Of a stretch of 35,450 nucleotides of DNA, positions 31,702 through 35,450 are shown piece after piece. Made by a program: the position numbers and the translations under genes. The stretch lies in the NCBI GenBank assembly GCA_944354085.1, contig CALVPW010000086.1:1-35450 (forward strand), read 5' to 3'. The DNA is from an uncultured Clostridia bacterium. GTDB taxonomy: Bacteria > Bacillota > Clostridia > Christensenellales > Borkfalkiaceae. The notes below the pieces were generated by a model. That model was not told the origin of the DNA. It searched no databases and saw only the letters and a list, made by a program, of their open reading frames with translations. Every line of letters starts with the position of its first letter. Positions within the stretch are counted from its first letter, which is position 1.

Positions 31702-32391
31702 TTAGCCGCGGTTGAAGCTGACTTTTACGCCGGGGCCCATCGTGGACGTGAGCGTGACGCTCTTCACGTACTGACCTTTGGCTGCGGCGGGCTTGGCGCG
31801 GACGATCGCGTCCATCAGGGCGTTGAAGTTTTCGAGGATCTTTTCGTTCCCGAAGCTCTTCTTGCCGATGGGGCAGTGGATGATCGCCGTCTTATCGAGA
31901 CGATACTCGACCTTACCTGCTTTGACTTCCTGCACCGCGCGGGTGACGTCCATCGTGACCGTGCCCGACTTGGGGTTGGGCATGAGACCCTTAGGACCAA
32001 GGATACGGCCGATGCGGCCGACGACGCCCATCATGTCGGGCGTGGTGATCATCACGTCGAAGCCGAACCAGTTCTCCGTCTGGATCTTTTGGATCATCTC
32101 TTCGGCGCCGACGAAATCCGCACCTGCGGCGACGGCTGCGTCTGCACGCTCGCCCTTGGCGATGACGAGAACCTTTTTGGTCTTGCCCGTACCGTTGGGA
32201 AGGACGAGAACGCCGCGGACCTGCTGGTCTGCCTGGCGGGGATCGATGCCGAGGCGGACGTGAAGCTCCACCGTTTCATCGAACTTTGCCTTTGCGTTTT
32301 CGAGGACGATCCCTACCGCCTCGGCTGCGTCGTATGCGCGCTGCTTATCGTAAGACTTGATGCTTTCAGCGTATTTTTTCCCGTATTTCAT
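31702..32391 (-). CDS. rplA: Ribosomal protein uL1
   Basis: Forms the mobile L1 stalk and is usually a translational repressor of its own operon. The 229-residue protein shows HVRLGIDPRQADQQVRGVLVLPNGTGKTKKV, the GADFVGAEEMIQKIQTENW region, MGVVGRIGRILGPKGLMPNPKSGTVT and the C-terminal KGQYVKSVTLTSTMGPGVKV. I start at the ATG at 32391 with AGGAGG five bases upstream; a TTG one codon earlier would also be open. It follows rplK by 43 bases. Confidence 0.98.
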   Translation of the reverse strand: MKYGKKYAESIKSYDKQRAYDAAEAVGIVLENAKAKFDETVELHVRLGIDPRQADQQVRGVLVLPNGTGKTKKVLVIAKGERADAAVAAGADFVGAEEMIQKIQTENWFGFDVMITTPDMMGVVGRIGRILGPKGLMPNPKSGTVTMDVTRAVQEVKAGKVEYRLDKTAIIHCPIGKKSFGNEKILENFNALMDAIVRAKPAAAKGQYVKSVTLTSTMGPGVKVSFNRG

Positions 32392-32434
32392 CAATAACCT
32401 CCTGTGGTTCCTGCGAGATATGACTCTCTCCCAC

Positions 32435-32860
32435 TTACTCCTCGACGGTGACGCCCATGCTGCGCGCCGTGCCCTTGATCATGCTGATGGCGCTCTCGAG
32501 GCTGGTGCAATTGAGATCGGGAAGTTTCATCTTTGCGATCTCTTCGACCTGCGCCTTGGTGAGCTTGCCCACTTTGACCTTGTTGGGCGTAGCGGATGCA
32601 GTTTCGAGCCCGAGCGCCTTTTTGATGAGCACGGGCGCGGGGGGCGTTTTGAGCACGAACGTGAACGAACGATCCTGATAGATCGTCATCACGACGGGGA
32701 TGATGAGCCCTTCCTGCCCTGCCGTTTTGGCGTTGAACTCCTTGGTAAAGCCGGGGATATTGATCCCGTGCGGGCCCAGCGTCGAACCGACGGGGGGACC
32801 GGGCGTGGCTTTGCCGGCGGGAAGCTGCAACTTGACGACTGCGGTGATCTTTTTAGCCAT
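32435..32860 (-). CDS. rplK: Ribosomal protein uL11
   Basis: Part of the GTPase-associated centre of the large subunit. The 141-residue product, the standard length, begins MAKKITAVVKLQLPAGKATP and continues PPVGSTLGPHGINIPGF with the proline-rich N-domain that contacts factors; the C-domain KVGKLTKAQVEEIAKMKLPDLNC binds rRNA. The ATG at 32860 with GGAGGAAAGTAACT upstream is chosen over an upstream frame opening at 32923, which would add 21 atypical residues. Confidence 0.98.
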   Translation of the reverse strand: MAKKITAVVKLQLPAGKATPGPPVGSTLGPHGINIPGFTKEFNAKTAGQEGLIIPVVMTIYQDRSFTFVLKTPPAPVLIKKALGLETASATPNKVKVGKLTKAQVEEIAKMKLPDLNCTSLESAISMIKGTARSMGVTVEE

Positions 32861-32958
32861 AGTTACTTTCCTCCGTAGTGGTGTTTGCAAGGCGGCGACA
32901 AATGGATTTACCGCCTCTCCCACATATATACCGATGGGCGTGCGCCCTTTCGATCAGA

Positions 32959-33525
32959 TCATTCCTCGTCCTCGCGGGGGACTTCCACCGCGTCGGGCGA
33001 GATCTTTTGCATCTGCACGTACTCGACTTCCACATCCTGCTGACGGCCGAACATGACGATGCTCACTTTGGCGTGCTGCGTTTCGTCGTTGACTTCGCGG
33101 ATGGTGCCCACGAAGCCCTCGAGCGGGCCGTTGTCGATGGAGACGCGGTCGCCCGGCTTGAAGTCGGCGTCGACGACGAACTCCTCGAGACGCATTTTGC
33201 GGATCTCCTCCTCCTTCATGGGGATGGGACGCCCCTGCGGGCCGCAGAACCCCGTAACGCCGCGCGTGTTGGTGACGAGGTACCACAGCTGGTTGGAATA
33301 GATCATCTTGATAAAGACGTAGCAGGGAAGAAGTTTGCGTTCGACGACCTTCTTTTTGCCGTTCGCCTTCTCTTCGATGGTCTGCTCCGTAGGGATCTTG
33401 ACGTCGAAGATGCTGTCTTGTAAGTTGTTGTTTTCGATGAGACGGAGCAGATCCTGCTTGACGATGGCTTCGTAGCCCGAATAGGTGTGCAGGATATACC
33501 ACTTGGGTTGGGTATCGTTTGCCAT
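32959..33525 (-). CDS. nusG: Transcription termination/antitermination factor NusG
   Basis: Binds RNA polymerase and couples it to Rho or the ribosome. The 188-residue protein has the NGN domain (about 1-105: KWYILHTYSGYEAIVKQDLL, LLPCYVFIKMIYSNQLWYLV, TRGVTGFCGPQGRPIPM) and a C-terminal KOW domain (about 130-188: FKPGDRVSIDNGPLEGFVGTI, HAKVSIVMFGR). It lies 10 bases after secE. The 98 bases between nusG and rplK hold no obvious promoter. Confidence 0.98.
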   Translation of the reverse strand: MANDTQPKWYILHTYSGYEAIVKQDLLRLIENNNLQDSIFDVKIPTEQTIEEKANGKKKVVERKLLPCYVFIKMIYSNQLWYLVTNTRGVTGFCGPQGRPIPMKEEEIRKMRLEEFVVDADFKPGDRVSIDNGPLEGFVGTIREVNDETQHAKVSIVMFGRQQDVEVEYVQMQKISPDAVEVPREDEE

Positions 33526-33535
33526 ATCCGCCCCC

Positions 33536-33871
33536 TTATTCGATCCCCGTCGTCATCAGATCGAGCAACTCGGAAAGCCCGTAGTTGATGCCCGTGACGA
33601 TGACCGTGAAAATGAGCACGATCACAAGGACGACGCCCGTCGCTTTGAGCGCCTTGCCGAAAGACGGCCACGTGACGCGCTTGAGCTCGGAGAACGTTTC
33701 CTTGATCTTGCGGCCCATCCGCACAAAGATGTTGGGCTTTTTGTTCTTATCGGGCTTTTTGCGCTTGTCGGCTTGTTTTTTGGCGTCCGCCGCGGGCAGG
33801 CTGTTTTTGGCGACCTTTGCCGCTTCGGCTTCCGCCTGCTCCTTTTCGAGCTCTTTGTTCTTTTTCGACAT
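33536..33871 (-). CDS. secE: Protein translocase subunit SecE
   Basis: Essential membrane clamp of SecYEG. The 111-residue protein has a long, charged N-terminal extension (about 1-48, rich in Lys, Glu and Ala), then the conserved amphipathic stretch KETFSELKRVTWPSFGKALKA and one membrane helix (about residues 78-98, GVVLVIVLIFTVIVTGINYG). Short SecE proteins of Gram-positive bacteria are about 60 residues, so nearly half here is an extension of unclear use. It sits between rpmG and nusG, as is usual. Confidence 0.95.
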   Translation of the reverse strand: MSKKNKELEKEQAEAEAAKVAKNSLPAADAKKQADKRKKPDKNKKPNIFVRMGRKIKETFSELKRVTWPSFGKALKATGVVLVIVLIFTVIVTGINYGLSELLDLMTTGIE

Positions 33872-33896
33872 GGCTGTTCCCCTATCCGCTCTTTGC

Positions 33897-34061
33897 TTAT
33901 TTGGACTCTTTGTGCACCGTGTGCTTTTTGCACGTGGGGCAGTACTTTTTCAGCTCAAGGCGATCGGGATCGTTGCGCTTATTTTTGAAGCTGTCGTAAT
34001 TGCGGTTTTTGCACTCCGTGCACTCGAACGTTATTTTCATTCTCGTGGATTTGGTTGCCAT
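33897..34061 (-). CDS. rpmG: Ribosomal protein bL33, zinc-binding type
   Basis: Small large-subunit protein of 54 residues beginning MATKSTRMKITFECTECK. It keeps both CxxC pairs (CTEC and CPTC), so it is the zinc-containing form; cells with a second, zinc-free copy switch under zinc shortage, but no second copy is visible here. The ATG at 34061 with GGAGTTTTCACG upstream is chosen; a frame to 34079 adds MYGVFT. First gene of the rpmG-secE-nusG-rplK-rplA cluster. Confidence 0.97.
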   Translation of the reverse strand: MATKSTRMKITFECTECKNRNYDSFKNKRNDPDRLELKKYCPTCKKHTVHKESK

Positions 34062-34110
34062 CGTGAAAACTCCATACAAAAAAATTACACCCCGTCAGGT
34101 GCGTACGCTT

Positions 34111-34139
34111 AGTGTAGCACAACGGGGCGTGCCTGTCAA
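34111..34139 (-). promoter_or_regulatory. rpmG-secE-nusG-rplKA promoter
   Basis: Minus strand TTGACA (34139-34134), 17-base spacer, TACACT (34116-34111). Leader of about 45 bases before the rpmG ATG. Confidence 0.8.
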
Positions 34140-34194
34140 TCGATTTTTGCCGCGGAATAAAAATTTTTTATAAATTTGCGCGCCCGCCTCAGTC

Positions 34195-34345
34195 CTCGGC
34201 GCCCTCCTTGGAGGGAGCTGTCGAGCGTGAGCGAGACTGAGGGAGTGCTCGGCGCCCTCCTCGGAGGGAGCTGGCGAGCGTAAGCGAGACTGAGGGAGTT
34301 ACTCCCACCGCCCCTTATGGGGCACCTCCCTCACGGAGGGAGGCA
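34195..34345. repeat. Tandem 53-bp intergenic repeat with related hairpins
   Basis: Two near-identical 53-bp units (34195-34247, 34248-34300; three or four differences) begin CTCGGCGCCCTCC and end GAGACTGAGGGAGT. Each contains the dyad CCCTCC/GGAGGG. A third, divergent part follows (GCCCCTTATGGGGC and CCTCCCTCACGGAGGGAGG). The 34140-34375 gap holds nothing else recognisable. The style matches dispersed non-coding repeats often seen in clostridial genomes. Confidence 0.8.
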
Positions 34346-34375
34346 AGGGTGTTGTGCGCAGCGCCCAAAATAAGC

Positions 34376-34405
34376 AAAAAGCCTGCTCATGCGAGCAGGC
34401 TTTTT
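34376..34405 (-). terminator. Terminator after the CxxC-repeat protein gene
   Basis: A perfect 13-base stem AAAAAGCCTGCTC/GAGCAGGCTTTTT (34376-34388 with 34393-34405), loop ATGC. Its T-run on the minus strand is the A5 at 34376-34380. It lies 24 bases after the stop. Confidence 0.88.
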
Positions 34406-34429
34406 ACATTGCTTGTTTTCAATGATCTG

Positions 34430-35450
34430 TTATGCGGGGAAGGTGACAACCGTATCGGTAATGCTCGTGATCGTTGCGGAGCACTTTTCGCCCGATACTT
34501 TGAAGGTCAATGCAGCAGGAACGACAGCATTTTCCACGAAGCTGCAAACATACGTAACATGATACGTATTGTCTCCTCTCACGAACTCCAGATCGATCTT
34601 GACTTCGGCTATGCTCGTAAAATCAAACGTAGCCGTCCAATCCACACCTGCCTTGATATCACTCAGCCACTGAGTCCAATCGAGCGCACCGTCATTCAAT
34701 GCAGACGTGACTTTATAATTGCCATTCTGGACACTGTCGCCGGATCCAAACAGGCTCGGATCGGTGGCAGCCAGCAAGTAAGCATCGCAGCGGACGATCG
34801 GACCTCTTGCAATATCGAAGAGCAGCCCGTCCCAGTTTGCCGTCGCTTGCGATGTCATTGTCCCTTTCAGCGTAAGCGTGGTGCCGACTTCGAGGCTGAA
34901 TTCCTGACCGTTGTTGTAATACGTCGCAAGGTATGCTGCCGACGTGAACGAATTGTTCTCGGTCAACTCTTGCGTGGACGTAGCAAACGTTGCGCCGCAA
35001 ACGGAGCACACATTATCGTTTACCGTGGTATGCGGGCATGCCGATCCGCACACTTCGCAAGCGCCTTTGACATAGGTATGCTCGGTATGCGCAGGGTCGA
35101 TCTGACCGCAGCCGTCCGCAACGCATTTCCCGCCAAGGGTGCGGAACACGTGGGTGTGATCGGGATCCAAGTAACCGCAGACCGTGCAGTGACCGTAGCC
35201 GTGATCGCCGCCGACGTTCGGATCCGTACCCCAGACGTGGGTGTGATCGGGATCCAGATAACCGCAGACCGTGCAGTGACCGTAGCCGTGATCGCCGCCG
35301 ACGCTCGGATCCGTACCCCAGTCGTGCACCGTGGGATATGCAGCCTTATCGGCAAGGTAGTTCTGATAGCGCGTGGCGACCGCAGCGTCATCGAGCGCGC
35401 CCACCTGCACGATGAGGTCTTCCGACTGCATGTTCTGCACCGTCGTCAGG
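34430..35450 (-). CDS. Surface-type protein with CxxC repeats (5' part outside window)
   Basis: The frame is open to the window edge; an in-frame GTG at 35440 has no ribosome site, so the true start probably lies outside. The visible part has a leading segment (about 35 residues), two 29-residue repeats (WGTDPNVGGDHGYGHCTVCG then YLDPDHTHV) and further degenerate His/CxxC units (CVADGCGQIDPAHTEHTY, CEVCGSACPHTT, CSVCGATF), then a beta-rich domain of about 170 residues with GTTLTLKGTMTSQATANWDG. His-CxxC spacing suggests small zinc-ribbon knuckles. Base composition seems lower in GC than the neighbours. It resembles modular extracellular proteins of gut Firmicutes; function unknown. Confidence 0.8.
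   Translation of the reverse strand, partial: LTTVQNMQSEDLIVQVGALDDAAVATRYQNYLADKAAYPTVHDWGTDPSVGGDHGYGHCTVCGYLDPDHTHVWGTDPNVGGDHGYGHCTVCGYLDPDHTHVFRTLGGKCVADGCGQIDPAHTEHTYVKGACEVCGSACPHTTVNDNVCSVCGATFATSTQELTENNSFTSAAYLATYYNNGQEFSLEVGTTLTLKGTMTSQATANWDGLLFDIARGPIVRCDAYLLAATDPSLFGSGDSVQNGNYKVTSALNDGALDWTQWLSDIKAGVDWTATFDFTSIAEVKIDLEFVRGDNTYHVTYVCSFVENAVVPAALTFKVSGEKCSATITSITDTVVTFPA
35148..35321. repeat. Two 87-bp in-frame tandem repeats
   Basis: Units 35148-35234 and 35235-35321 are nearly identical and each encodes 29 residues of the CxxC-repeat protein. The high DNA identity suggests recent duplication, with scope for length variation. Confidence 0.85.

Overview
The window looks like chromosomal DNA of an anaerobic, GC-rich member of the Clostridia, probably an uncultured gut-type lineage. 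The evidence is the SCIFF peptide with its radical SAM maturase in the ruvCAB-queA-tgt-yajC-secDF-recJ neighbourhood, a clostridial arrangement; a rubrerythrin next to a PerR/Fur-type regulator; a leucine T-box; and Firmicutes-style promoters, Shine-Dalgarno sites and intrinsic terminators. I see no phage, IS, CRISPR or tRNA gene. Species-level placement is not possible from sequence reading alone.

Layout. (1) 1-11950, minus strand: ruvC-ruvA-ruvB-queA, a duplicated 56-bp repeat, tgt, yajC, a TIGR04086-type membrane protein, the SCIFF precursor, its maturase, secD, secF and recJ (3' end cut by the window). (2) 12018-23138, mostly plus strand: argH; ilvB-ilvN-ilvD; a minus-strand LysR regulator facing leuC-leuD-leuB across a palindromic shared promoter; a YggS/PLPBP gene; a zinc-dependent phospholipase C-like gene. 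(3) 23159-28516, minus strand: leuA with a leucine T-box and a translationally coupled queH; perR-rbr; ruvX-DUF1292; two unrecognised genes. (4) 28578-29450, plus strand: one unrecognised gene. (5) 29479-34061, minus strand: a cyclophilin-like lipoprotein and the rpmG-secE-nusG-rplK-rplA / rplJ-rplL cluster. (6) 34140-35450: tandem intergenic repeats and the 3' part of a surface-type protein with 29-residue CxxC repeats.

Functionally, most of the window is core metabolism. Branched-chain amino acid synthesis (ilvBND, leuA, leuCDB) is split over three transcription units with three apparent control modes: a plain promoter, a T-box and a LysR operator; ilvC and ilvE are absent here. Three queuosine genes (queA, tgt, queH) are present, with queH coupled to leuA. 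Protein export is represented by secD, secF, yajC and secE, and the secDF pair has lost motifs usually conserved in the family.

I did not find a clear undescribed system. The best leads are architectural: fully overlapping mirror-image promoters between lysR and leuC; promoters whose -35 box sits in the loop of the preceding gene's terminator (secD, perR); apparently leaderless ruvC and ruvX; and leuA-queH coupling under a leucine riboswitch.
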